Assembly: GCA_018806915.1 (NCBI GenBank) | Contig: JAGKQI010000078.1 | Coordinates: 1,426,001 to 1,490,000, forward strand | Source: Phytophthora colocasiae | Taxonomy: Eukaryota > Oomycota > Peronosporomycetes > Peronosporales > Peronosporaceae | Direction: 5' to 3' | DNA length: 64,000 nt | Shown here: in pieces, positions 30,478-39,704 of the stretch | Layout: every line of letters begins with the position of its first letter | Position numbering within the stretch: the stretch's first letter is position 1 | Made by a program: the position numbers and the translations under genes | The notes under the pieces: model-generated | The model's database searches: none | What the model was told of the DNA's origin: nothing | What the model saw: the letters and a program-made list of their open reading frames with translations, nothing else

Positions 30478-31674
30478 ATGGAGGGATCACATACCGGAGG
30501 GGTTGGCGGTGACCCGGGTCCAATCGGAAGTGTCTTCCTGATGGACGAGGACAATAATGTGGTGGGGAACCTGTTCCTGCAGAATGGGGAGGACAATAGC
30601 TACGACCCTGAGGACTTTGTACAGGAACTGGACGTGGGGGACTCAGCCCCGCACTTCCGTATCTCAGTAGCAGATGATGACGGTGGCATCCCTGGTTCAC
30701 TCTTCGCCTGTGCAGTCTGGAATGGAGCGGTGTGTCAAAATATACGATACCTCATGACCAGCAATTTGTAGAGCAACTTGAACTGATGTTTTTCAATTGG
30801 ATTTAGAGATTTATTGCCATGCATTTCGCCAAGAATCCTGAGTTAGTGGAAGGGCAAAATGTCGTGGAATTTGGTGCAGCTTCGTGAGTTTTTGGCTTGG
30901 TCAATTGGTCAATTGGAAGAAATGCTGACAGTAAAATTGTTGCTTGAAGAGCGTTGCCGTCGCTTGTGGCGCTGCATTTTGGAGCGAAAGTTGCTGTAAT
31001 GACCGGTGAGGAGAGACGACATCTTAAACATTGTGTCTGGTTTCTAAAAATTGTCTTTTGCTTCAGACTACCCGAATGACTTGTTGCTGAAAAATATTGA
31101 GACGAACATCAAGCGCAATGAACATTTATTAGGCAGTGGGAGACAAGAAGTACGAGGACATTTGTGGGGAAGTAACGTGGCAGAACTTTTAAAGTGCCTC
31201 GATGACTCAACAACGAGGTTTGATGTGGCGGTGGTTGCCGAGTGTCTGTGGCTGCATGATTTAGTGAGTTGTTGTGATACTTTTAAAATTTCAGCAGTGT
31301 TGTTTGTTCACATTGAACCCTTGTGCTTGTTTTAGCATGAAGATCTACTGAAGTCCATTGATGCGTGCTTGGCACCGGGAGGGAAGGTAAGAGAGTATGT
31401 TCTTCCCGACTTAGTTTTATCCCAATTAAAGTTGTGGTCGACTGGATGCTGCTGCGTGTATCCTCTTGTATTGGAACAGGCTTTTGTGAGCTTTGCGCAC
31501 CACGTTCCTGGCCACGAACAACATGATTTGGCGTTCTTCACCAAGGCGAAGAAGCTTTACGGGTTTGATGCCGTTCACTTGGACACGCTCGCATCACCCC
31601 ACATCTTCAATGCAGACAGAATCGTTGACCAGTACCTGTACGTACTCACCCGATCTAACGAGCAACTTTTGTGA
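30478..31674 (+). CDS. EFM7/NNT1-like protein methyltransferase (METTL21 superfamily)
   Basis: Six exons: 30478-30729, 30807-30883, 30950-31005, 31067-31263, 31336-31386 and 31480-31674. They give 275 residues, and all splice phases agree. It belongs to the Methyltransf_16 (seven-beta-strand) family. After a variable N-terminus comes VWNGARFIAMHF, SAM motif I VVEFGAASALPSLVALHFGA, TDYPNDLLLKNI, the DVAVVAECLWLHDLHEDLLKSI block and LAPGGKAFVSFAHHVPG. These match the EFM7/NNT1 subgroup, which in yeast methylates the N-terminus and a nearby Lys of elongation factor eEF1A. The target here is inferred. Exon ends were set by hand; the GTGTGT donor of exon 1 is the least certain. Confidence 0.8.
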
Positions 31675-31797
31675 ACACTCACGGAATTATAGACGACCTC
31701 AGAACTCGCACTGGGGATGAAAAACCAACTAAAAGAGTCAAAAGAGCAGTCTCAGCATTCAAATTCAAGTGTCTTGGGCGACTTACGCAGTAATCGC

Positions 31798-32665
31798 CTA
31801 TCCTAAAAACGTAGCAATGGACAGATCCGGCAGCAGTTGGCGGTCATGTCCGCAGTTAACCGTGTGGCGGACAGCGGAGAATTGAGGACTGTTTTCGATG
31901 AACTCCAAATAGTCCGGGGCTCCTGGTCTCACCACGTTGTCTGCAGCAAGGACAGAGCCTGGAGCCAATGTTCCACTGCCCAGAATCAGCTTCAGATCCG
32001 ACAAGTACACTGTCTTTTCGTGGTCGATGAAGTAAAGCTGTACACATCCAACAAAACACACTCATCAGCAAAAGAAGTAACCAATTTTCAGTACAAATAG
32101 CCACTCACATCGACAGTCTTGCCACGCAGAACCTCATACTGCTCCGAGAATGCGCCAACATACACCGTCACTTGGTCTGTAAGACCGGCAAAGTCGACCA
32201 TTTCACGGACACGAGCCGCGAACACCGGCGAGTACTCGAACGAATGATAGTGCGAGTCCTGACCCGCAACTTGACGCTGAAGACTCGCGAATCTCACAGC
32301 GCTGTAGCCCGTGTACGCACCCAATTCGGCCATGACCGTGGGTTTCTTCTTGCGGATCTCCTCGTCGATCACCGCTCCTTTGACGTCGCCGATGTTCATC
32401 ATGCGGTTAGTTGTAGTGAATTCGTCAATGCAGTTGATGACCGACGCCGGGTTGCCACGTTCTGCATGTTCCTTAACGTACTCGAGACACTTGGCCGAAC
32501 TGTAAAGTACCACAAGAAACACAAGCTATGGGTTAGTATCAAAAAGGAAAGGCAGTGAACTTTTTGAATTACTACGTACGTCTCGTCCTCCCATCGTTGG
32601 ATCTGCTCCTTAGTCGGTCTTGGACCATTTCCCCATGGGTTGCTCGATTTTGGGGACGACGTCAT
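31798..32665 (-). CDS. Catechol O-methyltransferase-like protein 2 (intact)
   Basis: Exons on the minus strand 32665-32580, 32499-32109 and 32037-31798 encode 238 residues. COMT-type SAM-dependent O-methyltransferase with MMNIGDVKGAVID, intact motif I ELGAYTGYSAVRFA, FIDHEKTVY (metal-binding Asp, catalytic Lys) and ADNVVRPGAPDYL. A soluble enzyme, since no signal peptide is seen. The frame of exon 1 opens 34 codons upstream at 32767, but an Inr-FPR element at 32705-32718 lies inside that stretch, so I chose the inner ATG. Exon 2 (391 bp) and intron 2 (71 bp) have exactly the lengths found in gene 1. This is the copy most likely to be active. Physiological substrate unknown. Confidence 0.85.
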
Positions 32666-32704
32666 CTTGAAAGAAAAGGTGAAGGCGGTTGTTGCTTCCA
32701 GTGC

Positions 32705-32718
32705 AAATTGATGAATGA
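32705..32718 (-). promoter_or_regulatory. Oomycete Inr-FPR start site of COMT-like gene 2
   Basis: On the minus strand TCATTCATCAATTT matches Inr plus FPR and lies about 40-53 nt before the ATG at 32665. Confidence 0.65.
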
Positions 32719-32871
32719 CGTAGATGGGAAGCTCGACTCCAGGAGTATCAGGCGCATCAACAATCATTCAAGTTACCTACATTGGTTTACGTCCCACAAT
32801 GAATGTTTGTTGAAGGACAGGTGTTCAAGATGCGGCTCATTCGTTGTTAGAGAGAAGTAACTAACTGTTGT

Positions 32872-33710
32872 CTAGCCTAGGAACGTAGCGACCGAAAGGT
32901 CCGGGACCATCACGTCTTCGCGCTTCATGTAGACCGTATGACGGACTTCTGAGAACTGTGGGTTGTTCTCAATGAACTCGACGTATTCGTTCTTATGTCC
33001 GGACATGGGGCCGAGGCCGACGTTGTCTGCAATGACAACCGAGCCAGGAATCAGCGTCTTACTGGTCAGAATCAACTTCAAGTCCTGCAAGTAGACCTTC
33101 TTGTCGTGGTCAATGAAGTACATCTACAAAGACACTCACAAGCGTTACAACCAGATAATTTACACAACTATATAGCACTTACGTCCACCGTCTTGCCGCA
33201 CAGGACCTCGTACTGCTCCGAGAATGAACCCACATGCACCGTCACTTGATCAGACAGACCCGCAAGTTCCACCATCTCGCGTACTCGAGCCGCAAAGACC
33301 GGTGAGAACTCGAACGAATACCTTGTTAGCTGCAGCTTCGCGCTGCTTGTGGGCGAAGCGTACAGCACTATAACCCGTGTAGCCTCCAAGTTCGGCCATA
33401 ATGGCAGGCTTTTTCTTGGTAATTTCATCGTCGATGATCTTGCCTTTGATGTCACCAACGTTCATCATGTGCGTCGTCGACGCGAACTCGTCGATATACG
33501 CAACAACGGACGCAGGGTTGCCACGTTCTGCGTGCTCTTTGACGTATGCCAGACATTTGGCAGAGCTGGATAAAAAAGATGTTAGTTTTTTTTTCGTGAC
33601 AGGAAGAATCTGTACACGTACGCTTCATCGGTTCGACGATCCATCTCTTCACGACTGGGGCGAGGGCCGTCACCCCACCAGGGCGTTAGAGTCTGCTGCA
33701 GGGTGCTCAT
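32872..33710 (-). pseudogene. Catechol O-methyltransferase-like gene 3 (8-bp net deletion)
   Basis: Exons would be 33710-33622, 33565-33183 and 33123-32872, with intact splice sites and motifs (MMNVGDIKGKIID, ELGGYTGYSAVRFA, FIDHDKKVY, ADNVGLGP). Exon 2 is 383 bp instead of the 391 bp of genes 1 and 2. A net loss of 8 bp at about 33320-33322, just before the SFEFSPVFAARVREMV block, shifts the frame in mid-domain and removes the metal-binding half. Everything on both sides is well preserved, so the break is recent or an assembly error. It is 206 bp upstream of gene 2 on the same strand, as in a tandem duplication. Confidence 0.82.
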
Positions 33711-35259
33711 TTTCAGATGAATTGGTTATTGATACCGAATGCGATTTCGCAAGTATCCAGAGCTTGAGCTGGTGCTTCGAGCGAATCATTTGCTGCACGC
33801 ATCAACAACATCAGCTCAAGGTTGATTCCCTTTTCGGCGTGGACATGACACCTCAAGATTGGTATGTCCAACGGCAGTGTTGCTGACAAAGTCCACAGCA
33901 CTTCAAAGCGAGCAAACCAGTTACTACTCGTGTGTACTATTTCAAAGCATCCCGAGAGCCCGACATTTGCCCGGGGCAGTAGAATCTCGTAGACGACACC
34001 AAGTACATTCTGGTACTGAACCTTCGCCAAAAAATTATCTGTTGTTCGTGTGGTTAGACATTTTGTATAGGAAACATTTTGACTGAATAAATCAAATTAG
34101 GTGTGGGATTAATTCTTCCATGAAGTTCTAATCCCAAATGATGAAGGTTTCAAACAGCTTTCGCTGAGATGGTCGGGACATTTTATACCTTGTTACAATG
34201 CCGTCCAGAAACCCAACTGATCCCACCTCAACCTCACCATTTTCTTCTCTCCACGAGCGAAAAAATTTACCAAAAAAACGCACAAATTACGAATGCCAAC
34301 TTTATCTGGTTCATGGACTAGGTGGTTAGTAAGAGTCTTGGAAGTGTTTGAGAATACTAGCATTCTAACTAACGTTCACCAATCACGTTCCTCGCCGATA
34401 AACCACAGCCGTCGTTCCATCACAGTTCCAGCCATCGGTCTTCGTCCAGCGTCGGTGTCTTCAACGTGAGGCGTCCTTTGATCAATTTTGGCATCTGCGT
34501 CCAGCAATACACCATTAACCGCCGTCGCTTCTTCAACCTGTAGCCTCATCTTGTTACAGAACATCTTGTTACAGAACTGTTAAAAGTTTGCTTGAAATGC
34601 ATACGAATGCTAATCATTTCTAATCATATGGAAAGGAAGTCCCAGGAGGGACTCGAACGCCTGCCAAGTGCGTAGCTTTGTGGTACATTGACCATTGGAC
34701 CACCATGCATCATGATTCATCGATCATGCACCTCCCAAAGAAAGAAAATGAACATTGACCAGCCACAAGCCAATGCGTCTTCACTACCTGGTGAGCATCG
34801 CTATTGTCATTATTATCGCAGCCACTTTGGAGGTCTTCTTTCAGGAGTAGTTGTAGTCATGTTGTGCTGCTTCATAACCCACCCGCTTCTGAGTACCTGG
34901 TTCGCGTTTGGTAGTATAGCGCGTAAATATCGCACAAAATCTGCGTAAACGCCGCTGAAATCTCGAAATGCATCAACACCATAAACCAAAGCACAAATAC
35001 GGACATCGAATTTCCTCCATGAGAACGAGATCTGTACTGTGCTGAGCGCTGGCGGCTCTGACAATACCAATATCCATGCTTCACGACCATCCATTTTGAA
35101 CACTCGCATCTTACGGCTCTTGAAACGCCAGAGGGTAAATCTTCATGCGAAAATCGCTTTGATATTGAATTCAGTTTTGCTGTGCCTAGCTACACGTTGT
35201 TCTCGCACACGTTTCTTTCGGCAGCTAATTCACTTATACAGATGCAACCATTTGCAAGC
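33711..35259. other. Gene-poor stretch
   Basis: About 1.5 kb with no supported protein gene. Open frames of 60-120 codons on both strands show no known motif. A tRNA-like element lies at 34637-34710. Local AT-rich runs are present. Confidence 0.5.
34637..34710 (-). other. tRNA-like element (degenerate tRNA or SINE head)
   Basis: On the minus strand an A-box-like TGGTCCAATGGTC (34690-34702) and a B-box-like GTTCGAGTCC (34649-34658) are spaced as in a tRNA gene. However, I cannot pair a 7-bp acceptor stem and the T-arm stem has mismatches. It is probably a decayed tRNA or the Pol III head of a short interspersed element. Confidence 0.4.
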
Positions 35260-35665
35260 TCACATGATGCTCATAACGCTCTCGTCCTTGATCATGGCCT
35301 CCTTGTCCAACCATTGCTGCTTAGCTTCGTCCGCAACCTGCATGCGCTCGCCCGCTTGCTCCTCAGGCAGTGTGAAGGCCTTGAGCAGCGCCAGTGCATT
35401 CTTGGGTTGATCGAGAGGCACCATGTGGCCTGCTTCGTACACTTGCTGGAAGGTAAACGGCCCGACCTGACGAATGCGACCAGCCTTTCTTGCCGTCGAC
35501 GGTCCATTCCTTGTCTTCCGCAGCCATGAACTCGTCATGCTTGCTCCACTGCAGCTCCAGCGTCCAGGCCTTGCATCCCAGCCAGCATACACAAGTCCTC
35601 TGATACCAGCTTCCAACATGGCTGCTGGAAGTTCTTCATCCAGTCGAACGAGAAGTAAACCGTTT
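35260..35665 (-). pseudogene. Serine carboxypeptidase (S10) relic, C-terminal part
   Basis: The minus strand shows the C-terminal end of an S10 serine carboxypeptidase split among frames. FDWMKNFQQ comes first (about 35620-35648), then LEAGIRGLVYAG in another frame, then AWTLELQWSKHDEFMAAEDK, and finally GRIRQVGPFTFQQVYEAGHMVPLDQP in the first frame. The last block carries the family's catalytic His (GHMVP). The catalytic Asp region after VYAG is deleted and the N-terminal two thirds are missing. S10 enzymes are usually secreted or vacuolar exopeptidases. Not functional. Confidence 0.82.
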
Positions 35666-36069
35666 TGATGCTGTGCACAGCTAGTAGCTATAATGGGCTC
35701 AGCGTTTGGTAGACAATTCACTTATACACATCCAAACTTAAGCATATCACCTCTTACAGTCGCGGTGCTGGAGTGTCTTCTTCTTCGTTAGTCTGGTTCC
35801 ACCCCCCCCCCCCCCCCTCAAAAAAAAAAATATTAAAAGAGGATACAGACTGTAGTGAAATCGGCAACGAATGCACACTCGTGAATACTGTATTACCACA
35901 TACCATGCACCACCCCAGACGCCATGTCAAGGTGCCCAACAGCGTAGACCGAATGGGCCCGACATCTCATCAACGTCGACACACTTCCTCATGCCGACTT
36001 CACTCAAAGTTTAGATGCACTACAAACGCACAGTTATTGGTTTTGAGAAATCTCTTTTTTTGTGTGAAT
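35666..36069. other. Intergenic stretch with homopolymer tracts
   Basis: 404 bp between the carboxypeptidase relic and the LWY effector. It contains a run of 16 C (35802-35817) almost directly followed by 11 A (35820-35830). No gene seen. Confidence 0.6.
35802..35830. repeat. C16 / A11 homopolymer pair
   Basis: Sixteen C residues, then TC, then eleven A residues. Such tracts are length-unstable and error-prone in assemblies. Confidence 0.9.
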
Positions 36070-38073
36070 CTACGACAATTCGTTTAGCTTCTTAGTAAAC
36101 CGCTCAACCCAGACATTTGAGGACGGACCGATCAACCGCTTGAGATATGCAACAGTTATGCTCTCGTCTACCCATTTGTCGACCAGCGCGTTTCCCAAGT
36201 TTTCAGCCAATTTCTTCGTTGAGGGGACCTTCTCCGCTTCATTCAGAATCCGTATTAGCTGGTGGTCTTTGATGTTATCTCTGATACTGTCAATCATCGT
36301 CGTTTTCTGGTCCGGATATTTCTTGTTGAAGTCGTTCAAGTATTTGACCCACAGCCCGAAATTTGGGTTGGAAAACAATATCTCTCGTTCGTTATTGAGA
36401 TTCAAGAAATGGAACACGTGCTTTGGGGGCCTTTGCTCCGTGAGCCAATCCTCCATCCGCGCCTTCTCCACCATATCGGCAATCTTGGCCCCTTTCGGGT
36501 TTTTCCTCGCTGTCTCAATAAGTCTGTCGACATTATTGTAATTTCCACGCAGTGGCAAGAACCAGGATTCTTCGTTCCCAGGATTCTTTTTGTTGAAATC
36601 CCCCACGTAATTCATCCACTTCGTAAACAAAGGAGTGCTGAGAACTGCATCTCCAGCAGTGTCAAGCACTACTGCTGTAAAGGCATCATAAGGAGAAATT
36701 CCAGTGGCAAAAACTTGCTTCGCCTTCTGTAGCTGCAAAGTGACCGCAACGCTTTCCATACTGGGGAACTTATCGGTTGCTTGAAGAATTTGCATCATTG
36801 GTCTGTCTTGGAATTGGGTCGCCAGTGCCGAGAGCAATCGATTCACCTTGTCCGGATTTTTAATACTGAGAGTGTTCATGTACGCTATCCATGTGGGGAA
36901 GAGAGAATTCTCGCGAAGATCGTACAAAAATTCTTTGTGTGGCAAATTGAGTAACTTGTAGACATCATCGACGGATTTCCCACTGTTTAACCACATTTCC
37001 AACTGCGCAGCCTTCATCTCCATCACGATCTTTGCCACCTTCCGGTCATTCGTCTCCATTGCAGTCAGTAGCTTGGCCACTTTTTCGTCTCCGAATGTGT
37101 GTGTGAATGTCTCGATCACTGTCGTCTTCGCCCGAGGAAATTGCACGTTGTACGCGTCCGTGAACTTGGCCAACAAACCGAATAGTGGACTCTTCAGTGT
37201 TTCCACTGTCACCCCTAGTTGGAGCTCTTTCAGAACTTGAACTGGCGTTTGCTTGTCGTTAATCCAGAACTGTACGAGCGAGTCCTCCAATTTGAGGCCC
37301 ATACTCTTGAAGTCATAAACATTCTTGGCTGCCTCAGCCATTTTGAGCAAATCTGCGTCACTGTAATACTTCCTCAGCGTCGGAATGATCGATATCGCTC
37401 CCTCGTGCTTCGCATTCAAATCGTCCACATATTTGGTCCAGGCACTGAATTGAGGATTTCGAAGTAGATTCCCTCCTGCGTTGTTGAGGTTGTAGATCTT
37501 AAAGACTTCATCAGGGTCCTTTCCAACCCTCACCCAGTGTTTCACCTGGTCCGTTAGTAGTCTCGAGGCAAGTTCCTTTGACGTCGAGTACATTTTGGCC
37601 ATATGAAGTATTTGGAATAGTTCGTCGTCACCGAATTGAGCCGTCAGTGTCGAGATTGCGGATGTCCCCTTCCCGGAAGTGGTGGCACTCAAATCATCAG
37701 CATACTGAACCCATTTTTTAAACAGCGGATGGCTGAATATCGACGTGCGAGCATTCGCCAGCTTCATGCGATAGAATACAATGTCGGCAGATGTTCCTAT
37801 CTCGAGCCACTTCTGGAGCTGTTCGTCCGTCACTTTCGAAGACTTGAAGATGGCGGCGAGCTTTTCAGTAGTGGGGACTGAGATCCCCCCCTTTACTCTC
37901 TCTTCATCGTCACTATCACCACCATTTCTTATTCGTGGGCTTCTCAGGGTAGAAGAATCAGTGTCACGGAGAGTGTGGGCAGAAACTCTGACTGTCGATA
38001 CCGTCGAGAAAGCTTCCAAAGCGGCTGCGATGAAAATGACAATAGCGATGCTCACAAGGTAGTGAAGACGCAT
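36070..38073 (-). CDS. Secreted LWY-repeat effector candidate (RxLR-dEER type, degenerate RxLR)
   Basis: 667 residues from the ATG at 38073. N-terminal signal peptide (hydrophobic 5-20, likely cleavage near residue 21), then a short region with DDEER at 55-59. No exact RxLR is present, only HTLR/STLR-like variants at 33-44. Six LWY-type modules of about 90 residues follow. Each is marked by an N/P-x-F-x-x-W-x-x-Y-type block near residues 111, 201, 293, 387, 476 and 564; the third has lost the Trp (SPLFGLLAKF). Size and repeat number resemble LWY effectors such as PSR2, which act inside plant cells; the function here is inference. The upstream in-frame ATG at 38121 lies 5' of the Inr-FPR at 38091-38107, so the inner start is preferred. 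Confidence 0.85.
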   Translation of the reverse strand: MRLHYLVSIAIVIFIAAALEAFSTVSTVRVSAHTLRDTDSSTLRSPRIRNGGDSDDEERVKGGISVPTTEKLAAIFKSSKVTDEQLQKWLEIGTSADIVFYRMKLANARTSIFSHPLFKKWVQYADDLSATTSGKGTSAISTLTAQFGDDELFQILHMAKMYSTSKELASRLLTDQVKHWVRVGKDPDEVFKIYNLNNAGGNLLRNPQFSAWTKYVDDLNAKHEGAISIIPTLRKYYSDADLLKMAEAAKNVYDFKSMGLKLEDSLVQFWINDKQTPVQVLKELQLGVTVETLKSPLFGLLAKFTDAYNVQFPRAKTTVIETFTHTFGDEKVAKLLTAMETNDRKVAKIVMEMKAAQLEMWLNSGKSVDDVYKLLNLPHKEFLYDLRENSLFPTWIAYMNTLSIKNPDKVNRLLSALATQFQDRPMMQILQATDKFPSMESVAVTLQLQKAKQVFATGISPYDAFTAVVLDTAGDAVLSTPLFTKWMNYVGDFNKKNPGNEESWFLPLRGNYNNVDRLIETARKNPKGAKIADMVEKARMEDWLTEQRPPKHVFHFLNLNNEREILFSNPNFGLWVKYLNDFNKKYPDQKTTMIDSIRDNIKDHQLIRILNEAEKVPSTKKLAENLGNALVDKWVDESITVAYLKRLIGPSSNVWVERFTKKLNELS

Positions 38074-38090
38074 TGGCTTTGTGGTTGCCC

Positions 38091-38107
38091 AGTAAATTGC
38101 GATATGG
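38091..38107 (-). promoter_or_regulatory. Oomycete Inr-FPR start site of the LWY effector
   Basis: On the minus strand CCATATCGCAATTTACT matches Inr-FPR, 18-34 nt before the ATG at 38073. It decides the start codon. Confidence 0.65.
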
Positions 38108-38931
38108 CTGGCAGTAGGCAACAGCGACGAACTCGTTCTGCCATTATTTGGTTCATTTGGGATTTGGTGTGGGCACCGTACATGTAGGTTACATCATGCT
38201 GATGCAGCATAATCCGTGATGGTGGTGGATGTGACCATGCCATGACAGTAAAGCACGCGCGATTCAAACCAAATGACTATGTATTTCAAGCAAAGACAGC
38301 ACTTTTTGAGTATTTCGTTCTACTTCGTACTGCTCTGCAGACATTACTTGTTCAAAGGATGAAACAGCTATTCGAGTACCATTACATTTACAGTATCAAA
38401 TCCGCATACCAAACGCGCAAGAGCACAGATCTCGTTCTCATTCCCGTTGTTATCCTTGGTTTAGCGACTGCATATTTTGTTGGTAAACAAAAAATGGTAA
38501 CCAAAAAATGCATCAACACTTAGCGACTGCATAGTTGTTGGTAAACAAAAAATGGTAAACATTAAATGCATCAACACTTAAACCAAGGATAACAACCGAA
38601 CATTCGTTGTATCAACTTGATACGGACAACGGATGAATTGTGACGGGGGTCACACAGCACTTCACACAGATGGAGTCTACAAACTCCTAGTGAACGGCAG
38701 TTCACTCCGTAAACTAACTAAAGTTTAGGTAGAATTAAGACTGAATATACAATACAAGGTGAATGGTGGGGGATAATCTGTGGAGCTCAGCTTGAGGTAA
38801 CAAATGGCTTAAAACCTCCAAAAGTCAATAATACCAGGTACCGGTAGGTCGAGACTTGCTTTTAAGACATTAAATAAGCCAGCAGCACAATATAATGTTG
38901 ATCAGCTCGACTTGATCACTCTTTCTCTCGT
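38108..38931. other. Intergenic region with small repeat cluster
   Basis: Between the LWY effector and the EB1-tail-like gene. It contains the 59-bp tandem repeat and flanking inverted repeat described at 38446-38596. No gene supported. Confidence 0.55.
38446..38596. repeat. 59-bp tandem repeat flanked by an 18-bp inverted repeat
   Basis: GTTGTTATCCTTGGTTTA (38446-38463) is the exact reverse complement of 38579-38596. Between them a 59-bp unit starting TAGCGACTGCAT occurs at 38462 and 38521. Together they look like a short foldback or MITE-like element. Confidence 0.85.
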
Positions 38932-39558
38932 TCATCGTTCATCCATCGCCTTCTCCGACGTCTCCACTGGTTTTGATGCACTGATAATACGTTGCAACTT
39001 CTCTACCAGTAGTTTAACTGTTTCACGTTCCTGGTTACTTGCGCTTTCACTCTCTCGTCTCTTCTCCACTGCCACGAGCTCAATTCTGGCCAGAATTCCA
39101 TAGTAAAAGTCTACCTCATCCCTCAGACCCAGTACTTTAAGCTTCATGCGAGCATTATCCCGTAGCAGATCCTTCTCGAGACATTGCGCCACCTCCACTT
39201 GACGGTCTAATCCATCCGAACTGCCTGTGTATTCCTCTTCCTCAATCTGCTGTGAAGCTTCTACAGTATCTCCAGCGTTTGAAACGCCATGGCTTATACC
39301 CACCGAGTCTGTTTGCTTAATAGACTGCTGATGGCTCAATTTAATGCGCTTGGGGGATGGCAGAGCACTGTCCAAATAACCTTCGAGTAACCTCTTCTTG
39401 ACATCCTTTGCTTTCGACACCCAGTGGGTCTCTCGAGGTCGCACCAACTTGGTCGGACTGCGAAGTTTCGTGGGCGATCGCATGCCACTTGGCTGTATCG
39501 AACGAGCTTTGGAAGGCGAGCTACACGCACGCGAAGTTGATGCTTGGAGGTCCGCCAT
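38932..39558 (-). CDS. Coiled-coil protein with EB1-homology-like tail, no CH domain
   Basis: 208 residues. Residues 1-75 are basic and Ser/Pro-rich with repeated SPxK/R sites (SPSK, SPTK twice, SPKR), as in CDK substrates and microtubule-binding regions. An acidic stretch follows near 110-120. The C-terminal coiled coil (about 135-195) contains LRDEVDFYYGILARIEL, resembling the EBH dimerisation motif of EB1-family plus-end proteins (RDFYFGKLRxIEL). The EB1 calponin-homology domain is missing. It may be an EB1 partner, a derivative, or a divergent kinetochore or spindle protein. The EBH assignment rests on this one motif. Confidence 0.6.
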   Translation of the reverse strand: MADLQASTSRACSSPSKARSIQPSGMRSPTKLRSPTKLVRPRETHWVSKAKDVKKRLLEGYLDSALPSPKRIKLSHQQSIKQTDSVGISHGVSNAGDTVEASQQIEEEEYTGSSDGLDRQVEVAQCLEKDLLRDNARMKLKVLGLRDEVDFYYGILARIELVAVEKRRESESASNQERETVKLLVEKLQRIISASKPVETSEKAMDER

Positions 39559-39704
39559 ATTGGTCCCGCGTAATTTTTGAATTTTGACTGGATAAATTAC
39601 TTGACTTTTGTAAGAAACTCAGTACAGTACTACACGAGTTTAGTGTAACATAACTTCAACTTGTAACATGTACAACTACAGCTCTGTTTCCTTTAACTAC
39701 ACGC

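Noticed and set aside
30730..30771. Unspliced reading of EFM7-like exon 1 to the stop at 30771
   Set aside because: It would end before the SAM motif; splicing at 30730/30806 joins the family-typical sequence in phase.
32666..32767. 34-residue extension of COMT-like protein 2
   Set aside because: Inr-FPR at 32705-32718 lies within it, and the paralogues have no counterpart.
33713..34030. 105-codon minus-strand frame
   Set aside because: No recognisable motif or splice partner; it overlaps a plus-strand frame and looks like chance.
34813..35109. 98-codon minus-strand frame near the carboxypeptidase relic
   Set aside because: Not similar to S10 or any family I know; overlapping frames are equally open.
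38074..38121. 16-residue extension upstream of the LWY effector signal peptide
   Set aside because: It would bury the signal peptide and lies upstream of the Inr-FPR.
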